DNA of 64,000 nt from Oscheius tipulae (GCA_037178975.1 JASJZH010000003.1:7688001-7752000); one strand, 5' to 3'; shown: positions 44,555 through 58,330, counted from the first letter of the stretch. Made by a program: numbers and translations. The notes: generated from the letters alone by a model not told the origin.

Positions 44555-47533
44555 ATGTTGAGAAAAACCCTGTTCGGCCTGACGAGAAGCGGATTCACGA
44601 TTAGAAGTCTGGCCAGTGGGTCGGGAGCTGATGGGAAGGGGGTAAGTGTTATTTTTGTTCATCTTTGTGCATCGTCGCTTTTTTCTTGAGAAACTAACCG
44701 TCAGCGGCATCCTTTTGCGATAAAAACCTTCTTTTTGCGTCTTTAATAAAGCTTTTTTCATCAAAGAAGTTAGCGGAAACTGGCGACTGAGGTATTCTTC
44801 TCGTTCGATACATTCACATACTGAGGATCAGTTTTGCGGGGAATCCTGGTCTTTTGAAAGTTTTTATCTAACAAACCAAATCAAGTTTCGGCTGTGGCTG
44901 TTATAATTTAATCTTTCCCTCGTTTTGGTTTCAGGAACAGGGCTTTTTTGCACTGTTTCAAGCTTGAAACTGGCCGTGAGATCTGTCAGAATGCGTTCTG
45001 TGGCAAAATCATCAGTTTTACTATTCAGTTTACTCCCAATCGACCTATTGTTTCTTGTAAATCTTTGCTAGAATGCGGAGCTGGCAGAAATAAGCTGCTA
45101 GTGAGAATATAATCTCTTTCTGTACCTCCAAAACACTTAAAAAAGACGAACAAACGTCCTATAACCAGTTTTTCCCGTTTCTAACATTCTTCCAATCTTT
45201 TCTGTGCTCAATGAAAACTTTTTCCCTTTCGTAGACTAAAAATGTTAAATTTTGCGTCAAATATAGTATTTTTCTAGCCAAAAGATCCCTCTGCCAAAGA
45301 AGTCCTCGGCAAGGATCTGCTCGACGCCGTGGACCAGGTGGCTGACGATCTCCATGCCAGCAATACAGATGCCAAGCATAAGTTTGTTTTCCCTCCATTT
45401 TTGGCTTCAATATTTACAATTCTTCGCCTTTTTCACGAAATATTCAGGACAAAGAGCACGCTTCTCTCGAAGCTGATCTCGCACGAGAAGGACACATTCA
45501 CGAATGCGACGGCCGCACAAATTTCCGAGATGATGGACGACAAGTCGCTCCAGAGTGTCCTCAGCTACGTCCAGGAAGACAAGAAGAAGAAACAGATGAA
45601 ACATGCTACGTAATTTGGCCTAAAAATTAGAAAAATAGCTAAACTTCTAGCCACATTTTGCAGCGAAAAGAGCGTCAAGGTCTCGTCCTTCTCAGAAAGG
45701 ACATTTACTACCAGGCTGTACAGGTGCTTGTACTTAATTTATTGGGCAAACCGCAAAAATTTAGGACGGATACGCGCCGGAAAAAGCCCGCCAAATTGCC
45801 GAAAAGGCCGTGGAAGAGGCTACGAGCCGGGTGCGGCGACAGCGAACGGCGGAGCAGGAAGGCGTCGAGGCGGAGCAGTCCGTCGAAAAGGCACAAGCAG
45901 CCGAGAGGGACCAGAAGGAACAGGCGCTGTTCCAGGCTGCTTACGAGACGGTCGAGTGAGTATATTTTCTAGTCCCTCTGCTCAAAGCTCTTTTCTATAG
46001 TGGCTTTCGAATTGCTTTCTATTCTATGTGTCTACTATACCTCTTGTAAGATTTCAGCCACGTTTTAATAGCCAAACCTGACACTAAAAGCCGGTTTTTT
46101 CCAACCTGAATTTGTTACTCTATAGTAGAGGATCTACGGTACCATGCCCTCAACCTATGTTCTCTTTGGGAATCCGGAATCGAACTGTAAATGGCGTGAA
46201 ACAAACTTAAAAACGAATCCAGAGCAGCAGTGAAACTTCTCCACTTCCTCAAGATTGAACTAGATAACCTTCCGATATAGATGCTCGAACTACGGGGCCG
46301 ACGGGATGGGCGAAAAATTATAAGACATTCAGAGTAAAGACAAGAGCCGAAAGATATTAGATACCCGATTTTGACCATTGAAAATTGCAAAAATGCCCTG
46401 ACCTAAAATTGTATTTTTAGCTTTATGGACGATTGTGGAGCAAATTACCGTAGTTTGTTGTCTCCAATTTTTGGATAGACCATATTTTTGTAGATTCCTG
46501 ACAGTAAGTAGCGGGACCCTTCGCTAGGCAATCAGTCCCGATTTCTGAAGACCAGACTACCTAAATTGTTGTCTCTGCTTCGAACAAGTACCTTGAAATT
46601 CAACATTTCAGCAACATCCTGTACAAAGAGGATCTCTCCCGATTTCCTGGCGATCGCTCCGCAGCTGCCCAGAAAAAGCCCGTAATCAAGCCCGATCCAG
46701 ATCTTGGCTCGTTGCTCAAATCTGCTGAACGTCTCGGAATTTTCACCGAGGCCCAAGGCCCGACAGAAGAGCAGAAGACCAACTGGCGGGAATGGGATCT
46801 TCTTGCGGCCAAGTAACTCATTTTTTGATATTTTTAAGCTAAAAATACAATTTTAGGATGGCAAACAAGTCGATGGGCCCGTCGAATGCCTTCGAGGAGC
46901 AGATTGAATGGACGGAGCAGGGCAAGCTCTGGCCGTATCCCATCAATAACGAGTACCTGCTCGGAGAGGAGGAAAATGTTCGTTTTTCTATACATTTTGA
47001 AGTTAAAAATGGCAATTCTAGGTCAGTTTCATTGAACACATCTTCCTGGACAGACACCTTCCTGCGCTGGGAATCCCGAAGACTGGTCCGATCGCTCATT
47101 TTATGCATCTGGTAAGCGTTTTCATGATAAGAGAGAGGAGACTGGTGCTCTAACATCGTGTGATTTTCACTTATATTGAAGTTTGATCAAATTGGTGCGA
47201 TGATAAGATAGCCTGGGCTGTTCCAAAATTCAGTCAAAAGAGGATCCAATTTTCTAGAAATTCTTTTGCTCCACCTGTCTACTTATAATCCAAACTAGCA
47301 GTCTTAATCTTGAACGCAATAATCGCGTTGGGCAAAATAGTCTTCGAAAGAAGAATAATGACTGCAAGTCTATTTTCCAGGTTTGTGTCGGTCTGTCCAA
47401 GAATCCCTACATGACGGCGGCCAAGAAGATGGAGCATCTGCGCTGGTTTGCCAATTACTTTGACGCCGAGAAGCAGAAACTCGTCCATAAGCTCCACGAC
47501 CAGGAACAGGTGGCCGCAGCTCAAAACTTCTAA
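44555..47533 (+). CDS. mrps-31: mitochondrial small ribosomal subunit protein mS31
   Basis: Component of the mitoribosome small subunit. Exons: 44555-44641, 45278-45381, 45448-45609, 45651-45723, 45765-45955, 46612-46812, 46857-46977, 47022-47111, 47381-47533; phases agree and give 393 residues, close to human MRPS31 (about 395). Residues 1-25 form a basic presequence (MLRKTLFGLTRSGFTIRSLA). The middle is Lys/Glu/Ala-rich and helical. The C-terminal third carries the family signature: LWPYPINNEYLLGEEEN, FIEHIFLDRHL, GPIAHFMHLVCVGLSKNPYM and KKMEHLRWFANYFD. It probably shares a primary transcript with mdh-2; both products act in the mitochondrion. Confidence 0.9.
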
Positions 47534-48500
47534 TTACATCTCTTTTTGTATAGTAGGATAGTGACCTTTTTCTCCTCTTGTTTTTGTTGATTGTTGCAAG
47601 TTGTCTCTGAATAACAGGTTGATATTTTGCTTGTTTCGATGGAAATGATGGAAACGCTGTCTGCAGAATGTACCAAAGTTGGTCTTCACATCAATGCGAA
47701 GAAAACCTTCATCTTGACAAACAGAAGAAATCTGCCAGACACTTGACTCTAGCCCAAAGTTAATTGATGCTATACTAGAGGGAACTGTTCTATCACGGGA
47801 CTACCCAGAATATCTATTTTGGCCGCTTGACTACCTACTGAACTGTTCGGGACTTATGGTTTCGTGCCTAGATCATTTGACGTCACAGTAGACTACTAAA
47901 CATATTGTCTCTTCCTCAGCAGAATACCTTAGGGTAGCATCTTATCGAACTGTAGTCCTTAGAAAGAGTCTTTTCAAAGTTTTTTTATTGCTCCATGACA
48001 AAGTTTCGAAACTTTGGTTTCGAGTGACTGATTACAAGTTGTTTTGAAGTCGTGTTTCAAGACGACAAGGCGAGACTATTCACTCGCAGCAACCTTCCTG
48101 AAAGCAGTTCAGATCCGAATGCCACTATTACTGTTCGGAGCCAGACATCATTCTCATTTTCTATACATATCTTTGTTCCTTAACCCATCTTTTCAAAAAG
48201 TTCAAGATAACTATATTTATCTGCAAAATCTCTAAGGAAAAAGTTTGGAAAATGATAAATGAGAAAAGTCAATGGTTGAAGAGTCTCCTTCGAGGAGCCA
48301 AGAAATATACAATCGGGTATGGCAAGTACAAAAAGAGATAGACAGAGAGACAGATGAAAAAAGTTGAGATGTGTTTTAAAAACAAGAAGAAGTTCATAGA
48401 ACCCGTACTGGTATATAGCGGTATAACCGGGTGGTTTGGGGCTGGGTAGGCTCTGGGAGGGGGGAGAAGGTCGACGCCTTGGGCAAGCTCAAAAAACTGT
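47534..48500. other. intergenic region between two converging genes
   Basis: Nearly 1 kb between the mS31 stop (plus) and the Gln-rich protein stop (minus). The reading frames are short and unconvincing. Purine-rich AGAGACAGA tracts occur near 48330-48360. No RNA gene seen. Confidence 0.5.
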
Positions 48501-50926
48501 TCAAATCATGGGTGCTGGGGGATAGGAAGGCATGTAGTTGTTCTGATTGGGTGGGAATGGAGGGTAAGGAGCGAAGCTGGGAGACTGGAGACCGGGAGCC
48601 ATCATCTGGTGCTGTTGCTGCTGATGTTGGAGCCTGGAATAAGATTGTAAGTAACTGTCTCTATCAGTCCCCCTATCTTTGTATCTATGTGTCTCTGTTT
48701 CTCTTTGTCTCATTGTCTTTCAGTCTCTTTCATTTTCAGATCTGTCACTCTGTCATTCTGTCCCTATGTCACTCCGTCACTTTGTCTCTCTGTCGCGCTC
48801 CGAACTAACCACTGTTTCCTTTGATGCTCCATCTTGAGCCGTTTCACCACTAAATAGTAGCACATATGCATCTTCTGCATTTGACAGTATCGATTCCATT
48901 CATTTGTCTGCAGCGTCTGGTTATTCGCGAATCGTCGTGCGATTTCCATTTTGGTAGGCTCCCCGAGCCTGAGCACTTCCATTTCGGCAAATTGGTTCTC
49001 CTCCGGAGTTACAGGATTGGCCTTCAGGAACATATGGACCTGGTGATACTGTGCCTGCATCCGCTGCTGCTCCTGATGCATGCGCATCTGATGAGCCTGA
49101 CTCATCTGGGCTGCACCGTAGCCCATCCCCATCATTCCCTGCGGGGGATAACTGGAAGTGAACAATCAGTATCGGATAAAAACAGACAACTCACCCATTC
49201 ATTCCATTAGGAGGCATCGCACTAGGAGGAGCACCTCCCCAGGGCTGACTCTGTCCCCATGGGTTTCCCATTCCCATAGGGTTCGACATCGGATTGGGAG
49301 TCATCGACATGGAGTTCGGGGTCATGGGCATCGGATTCTGCTGTCCGGTCATCGCAGGATTGGGTATCATCTGGGGAGGGAGGCCGGGGCTCTGGAGATT
49401 TCCCATATGGGGACTGTGCATGGCAGGAGGCATGTGGGGACTGGCCATTGCGTGAGGACTTTGGAGACTGGGCATGCCACTGAAAATTGAACAGTTCGTC
49501 TCTATCTCTATGTACAAACCTGGGATCAGGCATTCCTAGCGGATTCTTCGGCGTGCTCGAAAACATCGGATTTCCGATTCCTGGAAACTGTTGAGCCATC
49601 GGGGCCTGCTGCTGCTGTATAGGCTGCTGCTGTACAGGAGTCATACTCGTCGGAGTCATCGGAGGCCCGTTGCTCATCGGATTCGAGATGGAATGCGTGC
49701 TCAGAGGACCATTGACAGGCATCTGGTAGCCGTCCTGCGGCGAAACCACATTCGAAGGAGGACCCTGCTGCTTCTGATGGTGACCGTTGTTCGAGGAGGT
49801 AGAGGGGTCGTCCAGCAGATCATCAAACAGATCTCCGTCCCCAAGATCCTTGAGTTCACCTCCGTGGATCAACTCGTTTGCCCATTTGTCCAAATTGTTG
49901 TCAAAATCATTGGAGGTGGCTAGGTCATTGACAGGAGATTGGTGCTGGACCAGAGCGGGAGGAGTGGGACCCTGAAGACTGGACTTTAGACAAAGAAATA
50001 GACAGGAAGAGGGGCCAGAGACAGGAGACATAAATTGACTAACCTGCGTGTCCACTTGACCATAGGCCTGAGGAGGAGTGGTGATAGAGCTGGCTTGACT
50101 CACTGAAGGAACAACAGGGCTATTCTGATGGTGTTCTCCGTTGGAAGTCGAGGCAGCGCAAGGAGGATAGGGAGCGAAATTTGGGTACATCTGGGGGTTT
50201 GCAATCCTCTGAGCATTGAACTGCATCATCTGAGCCTGCTGCTGGTACATCTGGTTCTGCTGCATCTGTTGCATCTGCCATTGTTGCTGCTGTTGTTGCT
50301 GATGCTGGGCGTTCATCATGGCTTCTGAAAATGGTACTGTCTCTGTCTCTCTGTCAATATGTCTCTATGTCTCTCTGTGTCGATGTTACTCTGTCTTGCT
50401 GTCTGTTTTTCTCTGTCTCTGTTTCTCTGTTTCCCGTCTCCCTGTTCCTATGTTCCTCTGTCTCTGCCCAAACTCACTGCTAGGATGAAAAGGGTCGTCC
50501 TCAGCCTTCCTCTTCCTCTGATTCTCCTGCTTGATCGTATTGATACCATTCTGGAAGCCACCATTCTGCGATGCCACATTCGCCGCCGAAATCTCCTTTT
50601 GCTGACACTCCTTCCTCTCATTTTCCAGCTTCTGCTGCTGTTCCTTGAGATGTCTCTTCAAGAGCTCCTTCCTCTCCTGACTCTCAGCCTGCTCCTTTTT
50701 CTCAATACCCTTCTTCGTTCTCTCCCCGACTACCTTGCTCAACTGGTCATATGCGGCCATCTGTCTAACCATCTTCTCTTGCTGACTCAAGCTGTCCCTA
50801 CAAAGTTAGCCTTGACAGAAAATTTGGTAATAAATACCATTCGTCCGTTTCAGACTTGACGGAGAGGGGCGACTGCTGGGTTGTGGTGGCGGTGGCTAGT
50901 TGTGGTGGTGCCGCAGCCACCTGCAT
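48501..50926 (-). CDS. Gln/Met/Pro-rich transcriptional coactivator-like protein (possible LAG-3/SEL-8 counterpart)
   Basis: Minus-strand exons: 50926-50838, 50797-50478, 50324-50044, 49971-49520, 49479-49195, 49151-48810, 48633-48501; phases agree, 633 residues. Start: ATG one base after a TTTTCCAG acceptor. Order: a short Ala/Thr/Gln-rich lead; a highly charged helical stretch near residues 35-105 (EKMVRQMAAYDQLSKVVGER, then KELLKRHLKEQQQKLENERK); poly-Gln with Met; an acidic, hydrophobic patch (FDNNLDKWANELI; LGDGDLFDDLLDD) that looks like an activation domain; long Pro/Met/Asn/Gly repeats (PMSNPMGMGNP); a conserved-looking helical block (ANPVTPEENQFAEMEVLRLG); and a Gln/Pro end. C. elegans SEL-8/LAG-3, the Mastermind-like Notch coactivator, is a similar Gln-rich protein with an N-terminal basic helix, but low complexity makes the assignment weak. 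SWI/SNF or Mediator subunits are alternatives. Confidence 0.75.
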
Positions 50927-53900
50927 CCTGGAAAAACATTGAATTGGAACAGTTTCAATTTAATAGAAAGTACGATTTCAAAAATAGGTTCTGACGTCAG
51001 CAATGATTTGGGAAAAGGGGGAAGTTTGCCTGAGAGTAACCGCGAAAAGATAGCCACCTCAAAAGAATAGTGATTCCCATATATCAGGAAGATATGTGGT
51101 GAGAGGGGTGGGCTTCTATTGTGTGGTAAGAGTCTAGTGGTATCAAGAACTTTAGATCAGTAGTCCCAAAAATACAAAGCGAAAACTGCTGATCCCGGAA
51201 GGCGACAGTTAAGGGTCGGATAAATCGATTGCGGGGAGAGGATGGGGGAGAGAGAAAGCTATTAGCATATACAGGTCAGACCGGATGATGTCATCACTCG
51301 GTCAAACGACCATCCTCCCCCTTAATTGGCACATGTTCCCTCTAGACCAATTGAAGAATCTTTCCCAGAATCGTTTGAAGTTGCGACAGAGAGGCCAAGA
51401 CAGATAGAGTCCTATTCCGGTGATAGTCCCTAAAATAACCTCCTCCTACTCGGCCATTAATCTCGAAAAGAGTCTAATCCGTGTCCTACCACTCAAAAAT
51501 GACAGCCTCCCACAACTTAATTTCAATCTTTAAGAGCACGTTTTTAAGATGGGGCAGGCCGTAAAAGAGGCGAGAAAAAGTAGCGCGCTTTTCAAGGAAC
51601 GGCGTGCTAAAATTGTGACAACTGTGAACTATAAAACTGATAAGCAGCCTCTCTCTCTAACAGGCAAAAGGCTCGATAATGGGGGTAGAAGCTGGACAAA
51701 CGAGATAAGAAGGAAGAGGACAGTGCGGGAAAGTAGGATTCGTGATGTATGGAAGGCTGAGGAGGGGAAGGGGGTTAAAGAGCACCGCATGAGTACTAAT
51801 TTGTAAGCTTTTGCTGGCTGAAGAAGATGTTGGGAAAACAACAAGCTCAGAAAACTTTTGTACTTTTGTTGTCACGATGGGCGCTGTCACGCTGTCAAGG
51901 CATTTTATAGGAGTCTTCAGCAGGGAAACCTTACGGAAAACAGTTAGACCCTGGAAAAAATCCGAGAAGGAGAAAAGACCTGAATACTATCGAAAGAAGA
52001 AAATTATAAGTTACTTGAAAGGAGTTTCATCACCCTTGGGATCGAACTCCATTGACAGTATTTAGCTATTATAAAATGTTAAAAAGGCATGAAAGAACCG
52101 ACTCTCTGGACTGTTCAAAGTGGGGCGAAAATTTGTGAGCTCCAGGTCTTCTTTCAGGTCTAATCCATGGAAAGACCATAGAACAAAGCGGCTTGAAGAA
52201 AATAAACTAAAAATATGCAGAATTTAAAATATGGCCCTCTCGTCATATTGTTCAAACAAAATTTCATTCTTGTAAGTTATCGCGTCCATAGTTGGCATAC
52301 TTCCAAAGTTCATGAAATGTGCAGCTATGAAACAGTTATGGGGTGAGAAAATTTGTTATCAGATCCAATAGTGGTTCCAGGGAGGAAGGAGTCCAGAGAG
52401 ACATAGAGAGTAAAAAGAAAAAAAGGGCATCCGGCTACTAAACTGTTCGGGTAGGAAGCGATCAAAACATACTGACAAAGGAAAGAGAGCGAATGAGACA
52501 CCTCACGGTCTCTGTCTCTAATTGCGCAACAGTAGATTGGTCGGCTGCGTACAACAACAGCAGCTCGGTCTCTCTCTCTCTCAGAATAAGCACAAGCCAT
52601 TGTATTGATTGATCGTCAGGAGAGGGTGTGGGGGGAGGGGCCGATGTCCAGGAGAAACTGTGTGTATGTCTCCTCTCTCGCCCTAGCGCTCTGGCTGCGT
52701 CCGGACACATTACTAACAGATGTTGGCCCACAAGCCTCGACCCCGTAGCGCCGAAACAACAGATCATATAATCTCTTGTTCTACTACAGTAGTTAAGAGG
52801 CTCCGCCTCTTGGTCGAGAAAAATTTGATTGATAAAGAAATAGAGAGATCTATGCGCTTATGGAAGACGGGGAGTGAAAATGAGCGTCAGGCGATCAAGG
52901 GCACACGGCCGTCGCGTGCATCAGCCCGGTCCGAACAAGCCCGTCGGTCGTTCGCGCGTCGGCACCCTTTTGATCAGGCTAACAAAAACATTGCGGTCCT
53001 CACAACAGAAGGCAGCATCAGTGTTCGCGGGAGGGAAAAGGCTAGATGTCGTTTACGTGTCAATGGAGTGTCGTACTGGGGTTTGGAAACTGGAAACGGA
53101 CAGAGAGACAGAGACACAGTGGCAAGAGTTGCACACACGTAAGTAATTTCTGAGAAATGGCTGCCTGATCCGAGAAAGTCTCTAATCTGGAGGCCGCTCC
53201 CGCTTCCACGAGTATAAACCTGGATCGATTATGTGACTCTGTCCTCTTACTGATCAAAAAAGCAGTGCTAAGACGGCGGAAATCGAGGACCACCCATGTA
53301 GGTAATGAGACGACGACACCAATCCCCCCGAGGGGTTGACGATGAGCCGCCATAAGTGTAGTTTTTGGGTGCATGTGCTGGTTTAAAAAATGTGGCTGTC
53401 TGTGCCAGCCTCTACTCGAGGCACAAAAAAACTCGGAGTGTACTGTAGTCACCTTTTCTGGTCGTAAAGACTGCCCCGTAGTTGCAGGTCGTAAAAAGGA
53501 GGTGCTCGACGTAGACAGACATAATAAGAATATGGTGAGTTTTTAGATAGAGGACGATGAGGATAAAAGCTTCACATTTTAGGTCAACCTACGAGGTGTC
53601 TCCAACAATTTTCAGCTCAGCAATGTTCTGCAAACTTGTAAACACTCCTTTGACTTGTTCGCAGGCCATAAAACGAGCTCGCCGAGGCTGTACGGGTGCG
53701 CCTTGGTGGAGGTGAGCAATGGACTACGCGCACTGCCGATTCCCAGACGAGAATTGGAATAAAGTATGACGGTGGACAGATACAGGTATGTTAATATTGG
53801 GGAAAGCTGAAAATGGTAAAAACGGCGTTAGCCAGAAAAAAACATAAACAGTTGGTATTGCCCCTAATCAGTTATAAACAAGTATGTTGTTGAAGAGGAT

Positions 53901-55374
53901 GATACTGAGAGGGGGGACAGCTTGTTGGACGACTTGCACCTAGAGCTATTAAGCCGCACGGCGACAGAGATTTATGGCTGGCCTCGTGTTCCAAGGGGGC
54001 CTCTCTGGCTGAGCGGAAGAAGAACTACGCCCAGGATCATATGATTGAGAGCCATAATCGATTGTTATTCACATCGAGGCGCCACAAGGAACATCTGAGC
54101 TACTGCTGCTTTGAAAAAGAATCGCGCTCAAAAGTGCTCAGAGCATAAATGTTCTGTTGGAAGAGAGAGAGAGGGGGACCGCCCAGGGTCTCTCTCGCTC
54201 GTTTATCACTGCTTGACAAATTTCCAGGGGCATGGAGTCATCAGGAAAGGAGAGGAACCGAATTGTTGAAAATTGTCAAAAAGAAGAGAGGTGTGTATGT
54301 GCAGGCGAGAATGTAAATAGGGCGATCGGTGCACATCCGCAAATAACTCACTCTCTCCTCTTGCTTTGGCAAACTAGAGACTCTCCCCGACCGATTAGGG
54401 TGCCATACGGGAGAGCGCGAGAAAACACTGTTTGTGTGTGCATGAAGATTGCTTAATGGAGGTTCAGAGACACGCATTTTTTTAAATTAATTGAAAATTA
54501 CAGTATCGTACGTCTTCCTAAAGTACAGTAATCCACATAAGCTACTCTCGCTGACATAGCTCGAGTGCCTTGAATCAGGCGCACCGAGATGGTACTGGTG
54601 GGACATTCAAGGGCTGAACAACTTATCCCAGATCTTTTGCGACTTTGCAGCCTGATGCAGCCAAAAAGATTTTGATCTTTAGGTAGTCTACAGAGCCAAA
54701 ACAATAGTTTAGAGAAAATTATTGGGGAGGTATGCGCTAGAAGATCGTTTACGAAATCTTATGATTTGGACATTACGTAATTTTCATAACTGCCTACTCC
54801 CAAGTTTTGTAACCTAAACAAAAACTGAATTACCTAGTTTCAGACGAGAAGTCCTGGTCACTGCTCGAAGTGTAGTCCCACGACGAGGCTGTTGTCTGAA
54901 AAAGGTTTTCATTAGAATCTTGATAGTCAAATGGGAATGGTTCATTACACCAAAAGAGTATGTGGAGAGACAGCTGACAGAGCCATTTCAACCCCCAGAA
55001 TGGGATTCAATTTGGTTTTCTTCTGGTAGTCAGGGGATACGGGTGAGAAAGAGACTGAGTGAGTGAATGAGACAAAGATAGGCTATGAAAAGTTGCATGA
55101 GGAGGAGATTGAAGGAACCGGAATGATTAGAGAGAAAGGGGGAACCAGGCAGCCGAATATGCAAATGGCGCCTTACTCTCTCCTTTGGTCCTCCTATCTC
55201 TCTCAGTGACCACAATGAGGGCAGCCCGTTGACACCATTCGGACACTGACCGCACGGTAATTGGACAGACAAAAGAATACATCCTCTCTGGTTTATGGAG
55301 ATTTGTCATCTAAAATTGTGGAAATACTTTGGTAGGAACGAGCTTTTGTCGTTTACCAGACTTTGGAAGCAAGT

Positions 55375-55552
55375 GTGCAGCTGCCGCCCGCGCGCGAACT
55401 AAGTTGGTGCACAGCGGGTTTGAAAATTGGCGGGAACACTCCGAGTGCTGCAAAAATCATTGTTTTCCATTACTTGCACAGTTTCGCTTGCTTCTTACGA
55501 ACGTTCCCGCCAATTTCCACACTATCTTAGTTCACACTTGTAGCTGCCCACT
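55375..55552. repeat. imperfect inverted repeat with a perfect GGCGGGAA core
   Basis: AATTGGCGGGAAC at 55425-55437 is matched by its exact reverse complement at 55503-55515. Similarity extends outward on both sides (GCAGCTGC, GAACTAAG) to arms of about 55-60 bases around a 65-base centre. GGCGGGAA matches the E2F-type site, but the flanking similarity argues for a foldback repeat. Confidence 0.6.
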
Positions 55553-58204
55553 CGCTTTAACGAGCCGAAATTTTAAATTAAGAACCTTAAGCAACTTTTA
55601 AAACTAACCAGAAAACTTATAAAACTATAACAGACTCCTAGCCTTGCAAAAAGGATCCCTGGAAGGTAGTCTGCCTTCCAGAGAGAGTACACACATTCCG
55701 GCAACCACTTTATGTTGATCGTTCTATGATATTGATCCCCTTCCACTAGCAGACTACACTTTCACACTCTCCACCTTATGTAATTTTTGAGTGGACGAAA
55801 ATGGAAAGGGGATGGGTCGATTTGGTCGGGGCGGTAGGCTGAGGAGAGGAGGGAGAGAGCCAAGCGCGTAATGACTCTTGCTCACTTGTGACCAATATCT
55901 CGTCGGGAGGGGGCCGTATGGAAGAAGAAGAAGGAAGAGAAAAACAAACATTGTTTGGATCCTAACGGGTATGGGCCCCCGAGTTGAGATGAGAGCAGAA
56001 AACGGGGGAAGAGTGGAACGGAGAGAAAGACAGCACGGCGACATGACTCAACCAAAAAAGGGAAAGAGAGCGTGCACACACCCCAGACCATATGATTAGA
56101 CATAATTCTAGGAGAGAGAATCTCTCTCTCTGAACTAGAAAAAAAAGAGAGGGTGAGAAAGACAGTGAGACTTACATAAAGTCTATTAGTCTGAAGTTGT
56201 GAAAGTCCGAGATTCAAAGACAGAGTAGGAGACTCTTCCTTTGTCGGGTGCCTTTTGAAAAGAGTCGAGATGACACAATACCGGAAGGTAGAGAGTACGA
56301 GCTTTGCCGAGGAACGGAAACTGGGTCAGATTCAAACTGCCCGAACCTGAGCACCCCATAACAGCCAAGACTGCATGTAAATGGAGTCAACTTTGATGAC
56401 TACCCAAATGCTAGGCATAGAATAGCGAAGTTATTAACGGTTTCGTAAATTGGGAAATTGAACCCGATTGTTCAGAACATGTTGACGCCTTGTTAGACTG
56501 CCCCTCCCGTCCGCACCCGTACGATCGCGCGCTGTTCATGACTCCGGGCGAGCTGCAATTCAAGGGAGCTTTTGATCTGCTCTACAACTTTGCAAAGCAA
56601 CTCTGATTAAGCTCGACTGACACGGTAAGCGTGTTTTACGCTACTGTTCAGTTCAAGATTGGAACCATGCCCACATATTTTATCTTTATTCCCATGCTGG
56701 CTGGTATGATAATGTTGTTTTCAAGCCCTAGACATGTATAAAGCAGCTGTGCCTACCACCGCCTTGGGTGGTCCTCCCCTCTCTTTTCCACCGCGCCGGT
56801 CTCTCTCCCTCGGGAGACGTTACGTTCGGCTTTAATCCAAAAGCCGAAAAAAGTCGCTATAAAGGCAGGATTTAGCTCTCTTAGAATCGAGAGAAGAGAG
56901 CCGAGACACCTCATTATTGCATGAGGCAGCTGGGCCCGGACTGGAGGCAGATGACTGACGATTCGGGCGGAGAGAGAGAGCACTCCCAACCACATAAATT
57001 GGTCGACCTCTATGTGCCTAGACATAAACAAGAAGGAGGAGATTGTTGGGAGGGTTAACCGGCGGAGAGAGTCATATTTGGGAGAGTCAATAACAACAGT
57101 TGGGAATCATCTTGGTAGTCCAGAGAATTTCTGGAAAGCTACAGAGCTCAAATATACCGTAGCTATGTTTAGAACTTCAAAAAGTGTGCTTTTTGTGAAA
57201 TTTTTAGTCTGATAATTCCAAAAAGAAAGTTATGCTAACTAGTAGCCTTTGTATCTTTCTATTATTTTGAACACAGCATTGTTAACTGGTAAACAATCGC
57301 TCCGAGTCAATCACAATACAGAAACTGACACGTATTCGTGGACCATTACAACAACACATATTTCAGCTTACAATAGCAAGAAACTACTTGCATTGGTTAA
57401 AAATGTTTTATAATATTGTAGACCAGATCAAAATCTACAAATTTCACTGACAACGCTTTGGAGTTAACTTTTGGGCGACACTGTGACTACGGTATCTAAA
57501 AATTATTGAAGTTTCATGAAAATGGTACTCGGAATGTCAAGGGACCGCACTGGGAAATGAGGAAAAATGAGAAAACGTGACGGAAGTCTATCGCAGCTTC
57601 GTTTCTCAATCAGGAACTTGCTTTGTTGGGAAAAAAGGTTAATTAGGACTGACTGCTCCTCGCGAGCCAGATTGAGAGAGAGGGGAATGAAAGTTCAAGA
57701 CGACTTTTATACCCACCCCCGGGCGGTCAAGATATTGTTGAAAAGTGAGTTTGCTGACGCCTCGAACCCCCGCCCCGCAAAATACATCAAATGACGCCGG
57801 TTTCAATAATTGCAAAGGAGACAGAAAGAGAGAGTCGAGAGAATACTCTCTCATACTCCCGTCGAACAATTAGAGCCGCCTACTTCAGATCAATTGGTTC
57901 TCTCTAGACAAACGCCCAGTGTGGGCATGGATTCGTTTTCAACAGGTGTTTTCTCTGTGTCTTTCGAATAATGACGGGGTTCCGGGAAGAAGGAAAGGCC
58001 GAGAACGGCGGCGGAGAGTATGATTAAACAATTGATGTACAAAAGGAATTCTGTATCAAACTAGGAGCAGACAGAACGAGCACGGGAAGCCAAAGAACGA
58101 ACAGGCATAGCTTGTTTTTCCAGTAAACTTTGCAACCTTGTCTCTGTCTCTCGTTTGGGCTCGAGCCATTTTGATCAAAGATGTCTAGGTTAAACAGAAA
58201 TATG

Positions 58205-58330
58205 ATCTTCTAGTAGTGGAAGTCTACTCTTGGACAGGACAGACTCTTGATTCTTGAATAGGACAGAACTGGTAGTCTTCTATTAGACAGGACGGAACTG
58301 CTAACCTATCCATGAACAAGACAGGGCCAG
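58205..58330 (-). repeat. minisatellite-like array, copy 1
   Basis: About four diverged units of 35-40 bases built on GGACAGAACTGGTAGTC-type sequence. In the opposite orientation the same unit (GACTACCAGTTCTGTCCT) makes up 61880-62065. Confidence 0.5.

Noticed and set aside
42852-44598. Minus-strand frames opposite malate dehydrogenase
   Set aside because: Shadows of the C-ending codon bias of the dehydrogenase exons.
52720-53146. Arg-rich open frames (for example starting MSVRRSRAHGRRVHQ)
   Set aside because: Several overlapping frames look equally basic, no splice-consistent extension is seen and the 3' part runs into AGAGACAGA repeat sequence.
56820-56870. Small hairpin and CTATAAAGGC TATA-like sequence in the gene desert
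   Set aside because: No coding frame or RNA gene with recognisable features follows it.
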